Positions 35,932 to 47,105 of a DNA stretch of 64,000 nucleotides are shown piece after piece. A program made the translations under genes and the position numbers. Position 1 is the first letter of the stretch; every line of letters begins with the position of its first letter. The notes beneath the pieces are model-generated. The model was not told the origin of the DNA. It did no database searches and saw only the letters and a list, made by a program, of their open reading frames with translations. This DNA is from Dromiciops gliroides (Eukaryota > Chordata > Mammalia > Microbiotheria > Microbiotheriidae): assembly GCF_019393635.1 (NCBI RefSeq), contig NC_057866.1, forward strand, positions 277,830,874-277,894,873, given 5' to 3'.

Positions 35932-37937
35932 TACAAATAATCTTATTTTCAAGGGAAGATGACAAAACAACATTTTATCAGTAAAAATATAACAATCTCC
36001 TCAAGACCTATTCTTCAGATGAAACAGCTAGAGGGAATACATTAGGTCATTGCAAATTAATCTCTTAACACAGTTTTCTAATAAAATGGTTAATTTTCTC
36101 ATACATATACTCTACCTGTCAAAAAGATTGAGAATGGAACAAAATTTTTGTACAATTCCTCAATTTACATAGACTTTAGAAAGTACTGTTAAAAAATAAG
36201 AACTTTTATCTAAAACAATGTTAGCAGGAGAGCCATATCTAGGGATAGTTTCTCTCATAATTATTTTGGCTCCAAAGGTTATAATGAAAGCTTTCAGTTA
36301 ATCAATAGTAGTTGGGATACCCAGCCTTTGGTAAAATTATAAAACCAATTTACAATGACTCAAATACAAATATATTAGAGAGTGAATACCATATATCATC
36401 TTCCTTTGATTGAAAACGAAATCTTCAAAACCACTTATTGTAATATAAGAAGCCAATTATTGCCAAGTATTGCAAGTATTGTATCTGTGATTGCCTGTGC
36501 ACCATAATGCTCTCTTGAAAGAACCACCAGGGAGACCTGGTTTCCTCACTTACCCAAACTCATGATATCTGTTTAGCATTATATCTAGTATCCAGGCTTC
36601 CACTCCCTTGTCTAATTAAGGTCTGGCCACTAAGATTTAGAAAATAGGACCTTTAGTGACTGTTGTCTTTGAAGCTACATCAGTTTATGAGCTGAACAAT
36701 GGATTATAGCTGAAGTCCTAGGTAGTTGAATAGCTTCAAGCAAGTCTCTAATCAAGACAGAATGAGCAATCTTTCTTCTCAGGTGAAGTTAAAAATTTTA
36801 GCTAAGTGACAGGATTTTGCTAAGGCTATGAATTCAGCTGCCTGTGTACTCACAGTTAATAGAAGTGAAGCTGATCACAAAATGTCACAGTCAGTAGGCA
36901 CAGCACTAAATCTTAAGCAGACAAACAGCAAGGGGTTTCACAATACCTTAGATCTTGGACCAAATAACAACTATTCTGATCTCAAGTTTCTGGGTTAGGA
37001 GCGAAGTGGAATCTTTTAAAAATGATAACTAGGTAAATGCAAGCAGATATTGGGATTATAAATCAAATCCTGAAAAACAGGTGGCATCACAAAGAATGAC
37101 AGTCACAATAGTGGCTGGGTTAGGCATCACAAAATAAAGAACAATTACATAAATTTTCTAAAATTCTAAACCAAACAAAAGATGGACTTACTGTCAGAAT
37201 CAGACTTTTGCTTAGAAGAATTGGAATGTTAGCCTCTGACCTGCATAGAATAATAATCAAGGTACAGATGGTGGTGTTCCCTCCTTTGATAATAATATAT
37301 AAATGCACAATGCAATTTAAAAATCTTTAAACTTTTTAATGATTTTTGGATAAATACCAATTTTCAAATTTGAATACAATTTCCAATTTGCTTAATAATA
37401 TTCTACCCAAAATAGGAAATGTTAAATCTCCACAAAAAGAAATAAATATGATAAACAATCAAGTTTAAACATAAGTAAAAACATTTTATACCTTAAACAT
37501 ATTAAATATAACAGAAGTATTAACTCACTCATCCAGACCTGTTCAGGCATTTCCAGACTTGTCCTATTCTACTCCTTGCTCTTTCCCAAATTTCTTTCTT
37601 GATCTCTTTTCTTTTTAAAAAATGCTTTGTATATATGTCCCACTTTTCCACAATAAAGACAACAAATTTTTCTCCTGTTCTTTTCCCCTGTGGGCACCTA
37701 GTGGATGGTGGCAAAAACAGCTTTAGATTTCTGACTAGATCTTTCTCCCTTGTCTTTTTCCTCAACCACATATTGAACAATTGCTTTTAGTTCCTCAGCA
37801 TTCTTTTCATGCCATCCAAGGCAGTATTTCAAAAAATACTCCTTAATATTTTGAAGAGACTGATTCATAAAAGCAGTATTTATCATTCTAACATCCCTAT
37901 GATTTATAGGGTCCAGTCTAGCAAATCTTCTAGCATT

Positions 37938-38083
37938 CTTTTTTTTTGTGTTTGTTTTTTTGGTGAGGCAATTGGGGTTAAGTGACTTGCCCAGGGTCAC
38001 ACAGCTAGTAAGTGTATAAAGTGTCTGAGGCTGGATTTGAACTCAGGGCCGGTACTCTATCCACTGCGCCACCTAGCTGCCCC
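37938..38083 (-). mobile_element. tRNA-derived SINE inserted in ERV gag
   Basis: An antisense copy with the tail at the low-coordinate side and gccacctagctgcccc at the high side. It splits the gag remnant, so it is younger than the provirus. Confidence 0.9.
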
Positions 38084-38558
38084 TAGCATTCTTACATAAT
38101 CTATCATAAAAACTCTTAAGAGGTCTCATCTTTTTTCTGTGTTGTCTCTTGAAACTTACTATAATTCTCTGGTCTTTCTAAGAAAAGCTCCATTCTACTA
38201 ATTAAATCATCTATAGATGATTTAGTATAGCATCTCTTAATTGTTTCAGGTCTGCTATTAAAGAAAACAGTAGAGACTGAGGGAATGTCTCCATCAGGTT
38301 AGGGCATGTTAGGGCATTCTGAGACATCTTAGGGCATGCCCAGTCTTCCTCTTCAGGTATAAAATAAGAAGGAAGACCTGATGGTATATTAGTAACAGGC
38401 TCCTTTCTTTGCTTAATTTCTTCAGAAATCATAGTAGATAACAATTTTCAACAAATTAAATATTCTATTTCCAATTTTCCTGTTTTTCCTAAGTTTTCTA
38501 ACTTGTCTAGAATATAAAGATGAAAAGTTTCAAAAATTTTTTTCTAGTGGTTCCTAAG

Positions 38559-38719
38559 GTTTTTTTTTTTAATTTTTTTTTTTAGTGAGGCAATTGGGGT
38601 TAAGTGACTTACCCAGGGTCACACAGCTAGTAAGTGTTAAGTGTCTGAGGCCAGATTTGAACCCAGGTACTCCTGACTCCAGGGCCAGTGCTCTATCCAC
38701 TGCACCACCTAGCTGCCCC
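38559..38719 (-). mobile_element. tRNA-derived SINE inserted in ERV gag, second copy
   Basis: Same family and orientation as 37,938-38,083, with full head and T-rich (A on minus) tail. ERV sequence resumes on both sides. Confidence 0.9.
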
Positions 38720-39675
38720 GGTTCCTAAGGTTTTTAAATCAATTAAAAACAATCTGTTGACAATTTCTCTATTTCTTTGCCTATAGTTAGCTCTCCTTTG
38801 TTCTTTTACTAAAAAAAAAAAACAACCTACCTAACAGAGAATCTTGAGGAATCAATACTTTCTTAGCCTAATTCCCATGTCACTCAGAGTGGGGAGAAAC
38901 TGTCTGGCTTGGACTAGGCAAACAGAACAAGATACTATATCCTCAACAAGGGGGACTTCTCTGATTAAATAGATACTATGCCCCACTATCCTTGGAGGGC
39001 TTCTCTGATGAAGCAGATACTATGCCACTCTTCCCTAACCCACTCTGGTGGTGCTGGCCCCACAGACTAGCTCTATAGCCCCGGCCTCTGAAGAACCTTC
39101 CTCTTTTACTCACAATTTAGAACAGTTTCACAATTTTAGCCACACTAATTGTCCAGATTCTAATTTGAAAATGTTACAAATTATCCTAATTTATTTTGAT
39201 ATAAATAATTCTAATCCAAATTTCAATTTAGAAATATTACCAATTATTATGTCCGTATATTCTTAAAAGTTAAAATCATCAATGATTCTCCTTCTAACAG
39301 AAAGTCAATGATTGTGCAGTTTCACAGAGAAATTTCACTGATTTAGTAGGCAGCGCAAAAAAGCAGAAGTTCTTTTTAAAAACTGAAACCTAGGAACCAC
39401 GGAGAATAATTTACAGCTAGCTTTCTAATTTTTTTAAACCCAATTTAAAAATTACTTAGTATCAGAAGGCAGAGAAAAAGAAAAGTAAAGAAAGAAATGA
39501 GTATCTCAATCTGCAGCTTGAAAATACTCACAAGCTTGGAGGTCCAATCCAGTGAGAATTCTGCTTTTGGGTCTCTCTCTTTCAAGAAGGGACCAAGGGG
39601 AAATATCCCCAGGGTTGAGCTCAGACAGAGTCCCGAGTTGAAAAGGAGGAACCCGAAGGACAGAATTACTGCAGG

Positions 39676-39693
39676 ATCACATCGAGGTCACCA
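39676..39693 (-). other. retroviral primer binding site, tRNA-Trp type
   Basis: The minus strand reads TGGTGACCTCGATGTGAT. It matches the complement of the mammalian tRNA-Trp 3' end at 16 of 18 positions. Both differences are C to T in CpG contexts, typical of methylation decay. It sits 4 nt after the LTR end. Confidence 0.75.
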
Positions 39694-39697
39694 AAAT

Positions 39698-40269
39698 TGT
39701 CTCAAAAATTTCTAAGTCCGACGGAGGAAAAGAAACAGCAAAGTCTCCAAGCCATAGAAAATAGGTTTATTGAGAGAGGGCCTATCTCACAATAAAGCCG
39801 GTCAGTCAGGGGTTAGACCTGAAAGACCTGAAAGCTAAGAACTCAACATGGTTTTTATACCCCAACAGAGCTTAAATGCTCATATACCATAGTAATTTTA
39901 AGTCATCTTCTTAGGAAATATGGAAACTGCCTCCGACAAATGTCAGCATTTTCCAATAATCTTATCAGTCTTCTTGTGGCAACAGGGTCATAATTCTGCT
40001 GCATGACCCCCTTGAGTCAAGCATATCACTCGTGGTTTCTAAAATATATTATTGCTGACTATAGTATCCTCTGATATTACTTAATGCTTAACATTAGAAA
40101 GTATCATCTGACATTATTAATTAGAAAGAAAAGAAACTTAATCTACTAATACAATTAAAATATCTAAATATAATAAATCACAATTTTTCAGTTAATCTAC
40201 TGATTATTATCATAATTAAATCACTTTAAATCTCTTATAACTAAGGGGTGGGGGAAAATCTCACTCACA
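39698..40269 (-). mobile_element. endogenous retrovirus 5' LTR
   Basis: Read on the minus strand, a 572-bp LTR begins TGTGAGTGAG at 40,269 and ends GAGACA at 39,698. Inside it are TATAAAAAC at 39,851-39,859 and AATAAA at 39,766-39,771, about 80 bp apart, the spacing expected around a short R region. A 4-nt spacer and a tRNA-like primer site follow directly. The outer boundary is inferred from the TG...CA rule and could be off by some bases. I found no second LTR. Confidence 0.75.
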
Positions 40270-40564
40270 GTCAGTTTAGCTAGAATGGAGAATATTTGAA
40301 AGGAAGTGATATGAAGGAAGTAATATGGGCAATTCCACTTACTAGTAGAAGCCATGTTGTGCCAGACTGAAAATTGTGTATTTTATCCTAGAGGTAATGA
40401 GAAACCACAGATTTTTCATTAGGGGAATGGCATAGAATTATGCTTTGAGTATCAGTTATTTTTTTTGTCAGCAGTGTGAAAGATTGATTGGAGGAAGTGG
40501 GAAACAGGAAGAGCAATTCTGAATAGTAAGTAGTAGTAAGGAGGAGATGAAGAGGAGCTGAATT

Positions 40565-41065
40565 CAATAAAATATTTTTTCCAATCTTAAAAGCATTTAT
40601 TATTTTCCAGTTACATGTAAAGATCATTTTCGACATTTGTTTTTATAAGATTTCTAGTTCCAAATTTTTCTCCCTCCCTCCCTTCCCTTCCCCCTCTTCA
40701 AGACAGAAAGCAAGAGATAGAGGTTATATATGTACAATCACATTAAGCATATTTCTGCATTAGTCATGTTATGAAAGAAGAATCAGAACAAAAGGGAAAA
40801 ACCTCAAAAAAGAAAAAAAAACCCAAAAGTAGAAATAGTATGGCTCAATCTGTATTCAGAATCCACCGTTCTTTTTTCAGGATGTGGAGAACATTTTCCA
40901 TCATAAGTCCTTTGCAGTTGTCTTGGATCATCATATTGCTGAGAAGAGCTAAGTCCATCACAGTTGATCATCACACAATGTTGCTGTTACTGTGTACAAT
41001 GTTCTCTTGGTTCTGCTCACTTCCCTCAGCATCAGTCCACTGAAGTCTTTCTTTCTTTCTTTCTC

Positions 41066-41131
<66 letters not shown>

Positions 41132-41515
41132 TTCCTTCCTTCCTTCCTTCCTTCCTTCCTTCCTTCCTTTCTTTCTTTCTTATTCATTCATTCATTTATT
41201 TATTTATTCATTCATTTATCTATCTATCTATTCATTCATTCATTTATTTATCTATTTATTTATTTATGTGAGGCAATTGGGTTTAGGTGACTTGCCCAGG
41301 GTCACACAGCTAGTAAGTGTTAAGTGTCTGAGGCCATATTTGAACTCAGGTCCTCCTGACTCCAGGGGCCGGTACTCTATCCACTGCGCCACCTAGCTGC
41401 CCCCATGGCCATAATTTCTTACAGCACAATACTATTCCATTACATCCATATACCACAACTTGTTCAGCCATTCCCCAATTGATGAGCATCCCCTCGATTT
41501 CCAATTCTTTACCAA
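40565..41515 (-). mobile_element. antisense L1 3' end split by a SINE
   Basis: 3' end at 40,565, running to 41,040, then resuming at 41,405-41,515 (ttgttcagccattccccaat) after the SINE and its tail array. Confidence 0.85.
41041..41403 (-). mobile_element. tRNA-derived SINE with long complex tail repeat
   Basis: Body at 41,267-41,403. The tail side is a 225-bp array passing from CTTT to CCTT to ATTC/ATTT units. The whole unit sits inside an antisense L1 end that continues at 41,405. Confidence 0.9.
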
Positions 41516-42329
41516 TCCAATATTTCTTAACTGCCTTCCACATGTCAGGTACTGTGCTCAGGACTGGGACTACAAGGACCAATGGAAAATCATCCCTGCC
41601 CTCAAAGAGCTTTCGTTCTCTTGGACTGCTGTAGATACTGTGTCTGAGGAGAAGGGGAACATCTTCTGGGGATTCAGAAGCTGCAAAAGGGAGGAAGTCT
41701 TCAGTTTGTTGAACTCAAGCTGCCTCGGGCTCTCTGAAGGGCCACTAGTTTAATGGAGTAGGCTCACTTTGGGGGTTTTATTAAAGAGCTATACTCGTCC
41801 TCTGCTGCTTCAGGGTAGAAAACCCTTATGCCAACGGGAAGGGATGTCAAGGACCTGGGCCATCCCCCCAGCGAGTAGACTTTCCCTCCACTCTCTCAAG
41901 GGCAGAGAACACTGAGACGCTGTGGCTCCTGACCTTTCCCCTCCTGAGCCACCCCTGACAAAAGGGCCTCTGTATCCTCCTAACTGGCGTTGTCATTCCA
42001 GGCTCTCTCTCCACAGAACTCATAGAACTCACTTTGAGTTCCATGAGCCCAGCCTTTAAGAACCCCTAGTAACCTCTGTGCTTGCAGGTAGCATCAGAAG
42101 GGGCCTTGGCCTGGTGACCAGGATAGAAGATGTGAAGTGTCCATACGCCTCCTCCCTCCCTGCCCCCAGGCTTGCCTCAAATCCCTATATCACACATTGC
42201 ACTGTCAGGGAGATGATGGAGACCCATCAAAATAGCCAAGTGGGATGCCACTTGAGGCCCCCAGGGGGCGCCAGAAGACGAGGCATTTGCATTTTGCCAT
42301 TTGAGAACCCAAAAGGACCTCAGAGGATG

Positions 42330-42460
42330 CTACTTTGATCCTTCAGTTTACAGATAAGGGAACTGAAGCCCAGAGAAGTCGGATGACTTACTTGCCCAAG
42401 CTCACTCAGGGAGTAGCAGGGCTCCTGAGTCCAAATCTGGCACCACCCTTTCCCTTCCAC
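42330..42460 (-). mobile_element. MIR relic
   Basis: cagtttacagataagggaac tgaagcc, cttgcccaagctcact. Confidence 0.65.
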
Positions 42461-43091
42461 TTCTAAATATCTAACTGTGTGCATTGTAGGAGTGGGGGCG
42501 GGAGCTTTTCAGGGGTATGGGAGCCCCAGATGTAGAGCAGATAGGTCCAGTTGTCCTAGTGTAGGGCTTGGCAGAGCCTGAGAGCTCAGGCACTAAAGGG
42601 GTCCAGAAAGGGAGCAGGGGTGAGTTCCTCCTCGCCCCTCCCTCATCTTCAGGCTAAATGGAGAGCGAACTTCAGCTTCCTCATGGACTCGGAGGAAGTG
42701 AGGTTGGTCCTGTGGTCTGGAGAAACGTCTGGGGAGGGGGCAGTGGTCCAGTTCACACGAGGAGTAAGTGGATGGGGTGGGATTAGAGCCTAGTTCTTCT
42801 AAATTTCCCCTTTGGGGCTCCTTCCACTATGGGAAGAGCATCAGATTAGAGTCAGGACACCAGAGTTCTTGGTCCAAGCACTACCTTAATCTGTCTGTGT
42901 GACCTTGGCCAAGTCACTTGGCTCATTTGGGGCTTTAGATTCCTCAGAGATGATTTCTGGTCTAGCAAAAAGGCTCCGTACAAAATAATATGTTGGATGG
43001 AGTGAAGGACCTTTGAGAGCAGTGTTCTCCAATCTGTTTGATGGGGGAGAGGGGGAAGACAAGAAAGACTCAGCTGGATTATAAGCACATG

Positions 43092-43097
43092 TTTATT
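43092..43097 (-). other. candidate poly(A) signal AATAAA, distal
   Basis: AATAAA on the minus strand about 3.6 kb after the SLC7A2 stop, followed within 10-20 nt by a T/G-containing stretch. It is the last good hexamer before the sequence becomes ordinary intergenic DNA. Confidence 0.35.
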
Positions 43098-43820
43098 TTT
43101 CTTTCACAAAACAGGATAGAAGGAGAGAATAATAACAATAAAAAAAAAAACACCCTTCATTCTACTCGCAAGTTCTCCAGAACTGCCTGTCTGGAATGTT
43201 CTTTGCATTGCAAAGAAAAGGAGGGTCCCTGAGGGGAAGGTCAGGCACCAGTCCTGGCAGAATACATTTTCTTTTCTGGGATCAGCAGCTGGGTCCAGCG
43301 ACCACTCACTGTATGTTGTGAGGAGATCAGACGTGCATGTACATGACCCCAAGAACCCGGAGCAGGGTAGCAACCTCTAGGGACCCCATCAGACATGACA
43401 AGGCACATGGCAATAAGAAGGGTTTCCAAGTTCTGGGTTTGAGGTTGACCCCATGCTAGAAACATATAAATAACTTGTTCTGGGAAAACCCCATTAAACA
43501 TCTTATATACACTATAAAATTGAATCTCAGAATAGTTTAATACCTAAAAACTGTCAGTAGAAATACTTAATAGAGAACACCGCATTGAATTTTTGACCCA
43601 TCTGAAGATCCCATTCCCTGAACTCTGGCATAAACCCAACTATCTCTATGATTTCTAAGTATATGTGTAAAGGTTTACACGTATATATAAGCACATGTGT
43701 ATGCATATGTATACATTACTCCCCAACCATCCTTATCTGGAGGAAGGTCTGACTGGCTAGGCAGGACCATCCAGCTCTAAATGAACAATCCTGGGATGCA
43801 GGAAGGGAAACCTCAAATAT

Positions 43821-43980
43821 TTTTTTGTTTTTGTTTTTGCAGGGCAATGGGGGTTAAGTGACTTGCCCGGGGTCACACAGCTAGTAAGTGTCAAGTGTCA
43901 AGTGTCCAAGGCCGGATTTGAACTCAGGTCCTCCTGAATCCAGGGCCAGTGCTCTATCCATTGTGCCACCTAGCTGCCCC
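43821..43980 (-). mobile_element. tRNA-derived SINE in SLC7A2 3' flank
   Basis: Antisense copy with a tandem tcaagtg duplication in the middle; flank aggaaacctca repeats approximately on both sides. Confidence 0.9.
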
Positions 43981-44346
43981 AGGAAACCTCAATTTAAAAA
44001 GAAAAAAAGGACCCCAGGGGAAAAGTGTTGATTCTATCATGTTGCAAGTGATGCAGACTTAGGGGCAAAAAAGAAAACCAATCCAAAAACTCTACATAGG
44101 AGATTCTCAGCTTCCCACACTAGCCCTCCCCCCTTTTCTGTGTTTTTTTTTTTTTTTTAGTTTTTGTATTTTGTAGATTGGAACGGTTTGTATTTGCTGA
44201 TAATTGGCCAATTCCTCCTTAGAAAATGCATTGTTTTAAAAGGTCCTTAGCTGCTTGGCTGAGGTACCTGCTGGTTGCCAAACACATTTCTACATCTGAT
44301 TAGTAAGAGAGGATTTCATGGGAAGGCCTTAAGTCTCTCAGTTCCT

Positions 44347-44499
44347 TTTCTTTTCTTTTTTTTTGTGGGACAATAAGGGTTAAGTGACTTGCCCAGGGTC
44401 ACACAGCTAGTGTCAAGTGTCTGAGGCCAGATTTGAACTCAGGTCCTCCTGACTCCAGGGCTGGTGCTTTATCCACTATAGTGCCACCTAGCTGCCCCC
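44347..44499 (-). mobile_element. tRNA-derived SINE in SLC7A2 3' flank
   Basis: Antisense full-length copy, with a short ctatagt insertion in the head. ctctctgttccttttctt after it echoes ctctcagttccttttctt before it. Confidence 0.9.
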
Positions 44500-45729
44500 T
44501 CTCTGTTCCTTTTCTTCCATGGGGAATGGCCTTTAGGTGAAGAGTTCTTCATGGGCTGTCACAAGTCACTTTGCTTCTCAGTGCTTCAGTTTCCTCCCTT
44601 GCAAAATGAGGTTGGACTAACTGGCCTCTGAGGTCCCATCCAGCTCTACGTCCAGGGTCTTATGATCCTAAGTCAGGTTTTAAAATGACATCTGGGTTCT
44701 TGTCCTTCCAAAACAGCCCCTACAGTAGCTTGTGATTCAGGAGGACAGAAGCTCGGGGCTTCCTCTCTCTTTTCACCCACCAATTAAAGAATCAAGAGAC
44801 ATGGGTGCCCAGAGTGGGAACTGCAAGCTAAAGTTGCTCTTTCCTGAGACATGAGTCCTGGATATTCTCTGGGCCCCACAGGTGTCTGAGACTCAGCACC
44901 ATGCTAATCCCTCTCCCCATCTCCAGTGCAGAAAACCCCAGAAGGGCATCTCTTCTTCCACTGAGAAAGACATTGACTTGATGAGTAGGACCCCCCCCCA
45001 CTTCAGAAACGGAGCCCCAATTTCTGCCCCCAAAGCCCTACTTGAAATGGGCTTGGACACTGGGCTTGGCTTACTTCAGGGTTTTACTCATTTTTATTTC
45101 ATTCCTTGCCCTAGATTTTCTGATCACTGCACCCCTAACCAGGCATGGCTCCAGTGTCTGTCTGTACCCTCACCATGGTAGGAGACAGGAAGGTGGTTGC
45201 TGTTAGCAGTGTTGACATGTAGTTATTTAAAACAACCCCTTGTTTTACAGTGCCAAACATATGGAAATGCTTAATAAAAAAATGGAAATGAGGAAAGAAT
45301 ATACCTCAAAAATGTTTCCAAAAGAAACAGGGTGAGATTCACGCCCTCCAACTGGGCTTAGCTGCTTTTGGCTAACCAAAGAGAGAAGAACAGTTTAGGG
45401 GCAGTTTTGCCTTTTCCTGGTGCTCCCCCCACCCCTGCCCCATCATTCAAAAAAGAATTGAAGGCTTTGGGCAGCGGGGGAACCTATGCTAAGAGAAAAA
45501 TCCTAACCAAAGGGGTGGATTTGGCCCAGAGTTGGGGGGCAGTGAGTTAAAACTCTGGAAAATCCCAGAAATCCTGTGCCTCCCACCCCAAACTAGGCTG
45601 AAGGATGTCTGAACTATCCAGGGGGATGAGCCCATAAGTTTCTTTGCTTAAGAAACTCCCCACCTCCTTCCTCCCCTCTCTACTCTGACAGGGATAGCAC
45701 ACAGTGATGAAAGGACCAACTGCTAAGGT

Positions 45730-45900
45730 AGAGCTGGAAGATTCCTCAGCGACTGAGTTCAATCTCCTCCACTTACAGAGAGGGCCCAAAGATAGCAAAG
45801 GACTTGTCCAAGGTCATACAGCTAAGAAGCAGTAGAAGCAGGATTGGAAGCCAGGTCCTTTGATATCAAATCCAGTGTTCTTCCCACCATAATAGTAGTA
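45730..45900 (-). mobile_element. MIR relic
   Basis: cttgtccaaggtcatacagc taagaagc within the SLC7A2 3' flank. Confidence 0.6.
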
Positions 45901-46426
45901 GGTGCTTAAGAAATGGTTATTGAATTAAGTAATTAAGAAATGCTGTGGAATGTCATGTCTATAGTGTATTACAAGTCTGAAGCAAATGTTCATATTTACT
46001 AATTTATTAGAAACATGTCTTTACTGGAGGGGGGTCATCTTAAGGGATCCACTGTTGGCATTTATATAAAAAAACCTGCAGAGGGTACTTGTCCTTGCCC
46101 CTGCTCTGCTGTTTCTCCAAAGTCCTCTTTCCATGTGAGCTAAGAGAGATGGATGGGAACACTGACAGTTTGTCAGGTTAAAGGAACAAGGTCAAAGAGT
46201 CAAAGAGGCACAGTGGTAACCCCCCCCCAAATGTGAGGCACACAACTGGACAGGCATATCCAATAGCTCAACACCCCTCAATTTCTGAGAGGGCTGCCCA
46301 GCAAAGGCTAACACTGGCAATACCATAACAGGATTATGCAAGACAAAACAAAACAAAACAAAAAAACCAGCAAGAATTTCCATGTGTCAAAAGGTGCAAG
46401 GTGCAACTCTGGTCTCCCCTCCCCCA

Positions 46427-46432
46427 TTTATT
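46427..46432 (-). other. candidate poly(A) signal AATAAA, proximal
   Basis: AATAAA on the minus strand about 280 nt after the SLC7A2 stop. It is a consensus hexamer in the right place, with no further test possible here. Confidence 0.4.
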
Positions 46433-46712
46433 TTTGGGTTCATCCCCCGAGGAGAGGATCCTCAAGGAAGTGGCTGGTCCCCAGACTCATTGCTCTTGTC
46501 TGGGCTCACCCAGCCCATAGGCACAAACATCAGAGTGGGCATATCTGGCAAGAGCAGCAGACTGAGGATAATGGAACCTGGCAAAAACATCCTGTCCCGG
46601 TTTCCAACAAAAGACATAGGGAGCATTGGGGCTGTGTTGCCTAGCAGAGAGCGCATAGGCATCAGCATTGACTTGTCCGGTCCAGAAGAAGGCAATGGAC
46701 GCTGGGCTTGCC

Positions 46713-46828
46713 CTATGTGGGGGTGCTGGCCTCAATAGGGGATTTTTCTTCTGCCTGAATGTTCTCTTTGCACTTCTGATGCCCTTCTAAGCTGTGTCTG
46801 ATGCCATAAGAAAAGTAAATCAGGAAGC
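46713..46828 (-). CDS. SLC7A2: SLC7A2 last coding exon and stop
   Basis: This exon begins after TTTCTCCAAG with FLIYFSYGIRHSLEGH, the conserved end of CAT-2, then an acidic and lysine-rich tail ending EEKSPIEASTPT and a TAG stop at 46,713-46,715. It adds 37 residues. From memory, human CAT-2 continues for roughly 25 more residues with a different, longer tail, so this C-terminus is short. The stretch after the stop does not resemble the human tail in any frame I could read. The acceptor phase is correct, so the exon assignment is firm even though the tail is unusual. Confidence 0.9.
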
Positions 46829-46914
46829 CTTGGAGAAAGACAAAAGACATCAGTTAGCATTTCTTGCCTCTGCTGGATGGATCCCCATCTCCTTGGCAGG
46901 TCACCCACATGCTC

Positions 46915-47105
46915 ATAGCTCTAGAGCTGGAAAGAGCTCCAAGACCATCTGGTTCAACACCCTCTTTTTATAGATGAAGAAACTGAGGCCCAGAGAGGGA
47001 AAATGACTTGTCTAAGGTCACACAGGTAGTAAAACTAAGATATGGGACTTGAACCCAGGTCCTCTGACTCTACAGCCAGTGCTCTCTCCACTGTAGTCCA
47101 ATTTC
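46915..47105 (-). mobile_element. MIR
   Basis: tttttatagatgaagaaact gaggcccagagagg and ggtcacacaggtagtaaaac, about 90 bp upstream of the last SLC7A2 exon in the transcript. Confidence 0.75.

Larger units (their letters stand above)
35930..39675 (-). pseudogene. decayed class I-like endogenous retrovirus, internal region
   Basis: Remnants run in retroviral order on the minus strand. A gag-like capsid segment is at about 37,700-37,920. A nucleocapsid zinc knuckle at about 37,619-37,664 has the C-x2-C-x4-H pattern but Phe at its last Cys, and lies in another frame than the capsid part. RNase H-like pieces are at 36,781-36,850 and 36,682-36,743 (core IIHCSAH), and an integrase-like piece at 36,216-36,262 (core IPRYGSPAN). 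Many stops and frameshifts break it. Only about 0.75 kb separates the knuckle from RNase H, so protease and most reverse transcriptase are deleted. Env and a 3' LTR were not found. Two SINEs are inserted in gag. It is non-functional. Confidence 0.75.
40270..43091. other. intergenic region upstream of the ERV, mostly unique 41.5-43.1 kb
   Basis: Between the ERV LTR and the distal SLC7A2 poly(A) candidate. An antisense L1 end and a SINE with a long tail fill 40,570-41,515. 41,520-43,090 is unique-looking apart from MIR relics at 42,330-42,460 and 42,820-42,960. No exon or conserved coding pattern is apparent. Confidence 0.55.
43092..46712 (-). other. SLC7A2: probable SLC7A2 3' UTR / flank
   Basis: This is the stretch downstream of the SLC7A2 stop. 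AATAAA (read as TTTATT on the plus strand) occurs at 46,427-46,432, 46,003-46,008 and 43,092-43,097, offering 3' UTRs of about 0.3, 0.7 and 3.6 kb. Long and short CAT-2 mRNAs are known in mammals, but use of these sites is inferred. Two SINEs (43,821-43,980 and 44,347-44,499) and a MIR relic (45,730-45,900) are embedded; the remainder is unique sequence with no convincing ORF. Confidence 0.5.

Noticed and set aside
40964-41396. Phe-Leu-Ser-rich ORFs
   Set aside because: Translation of the CTTT/CCTT/ATTT array and SINE.
46487-46735. minus-strand ORF after the SLC7A2 stop as an extended C-terminus
   Set aside because: It is in a different frame from the last exon and does not resemble the CAT-2 tail. 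Treated as 3' UTR.
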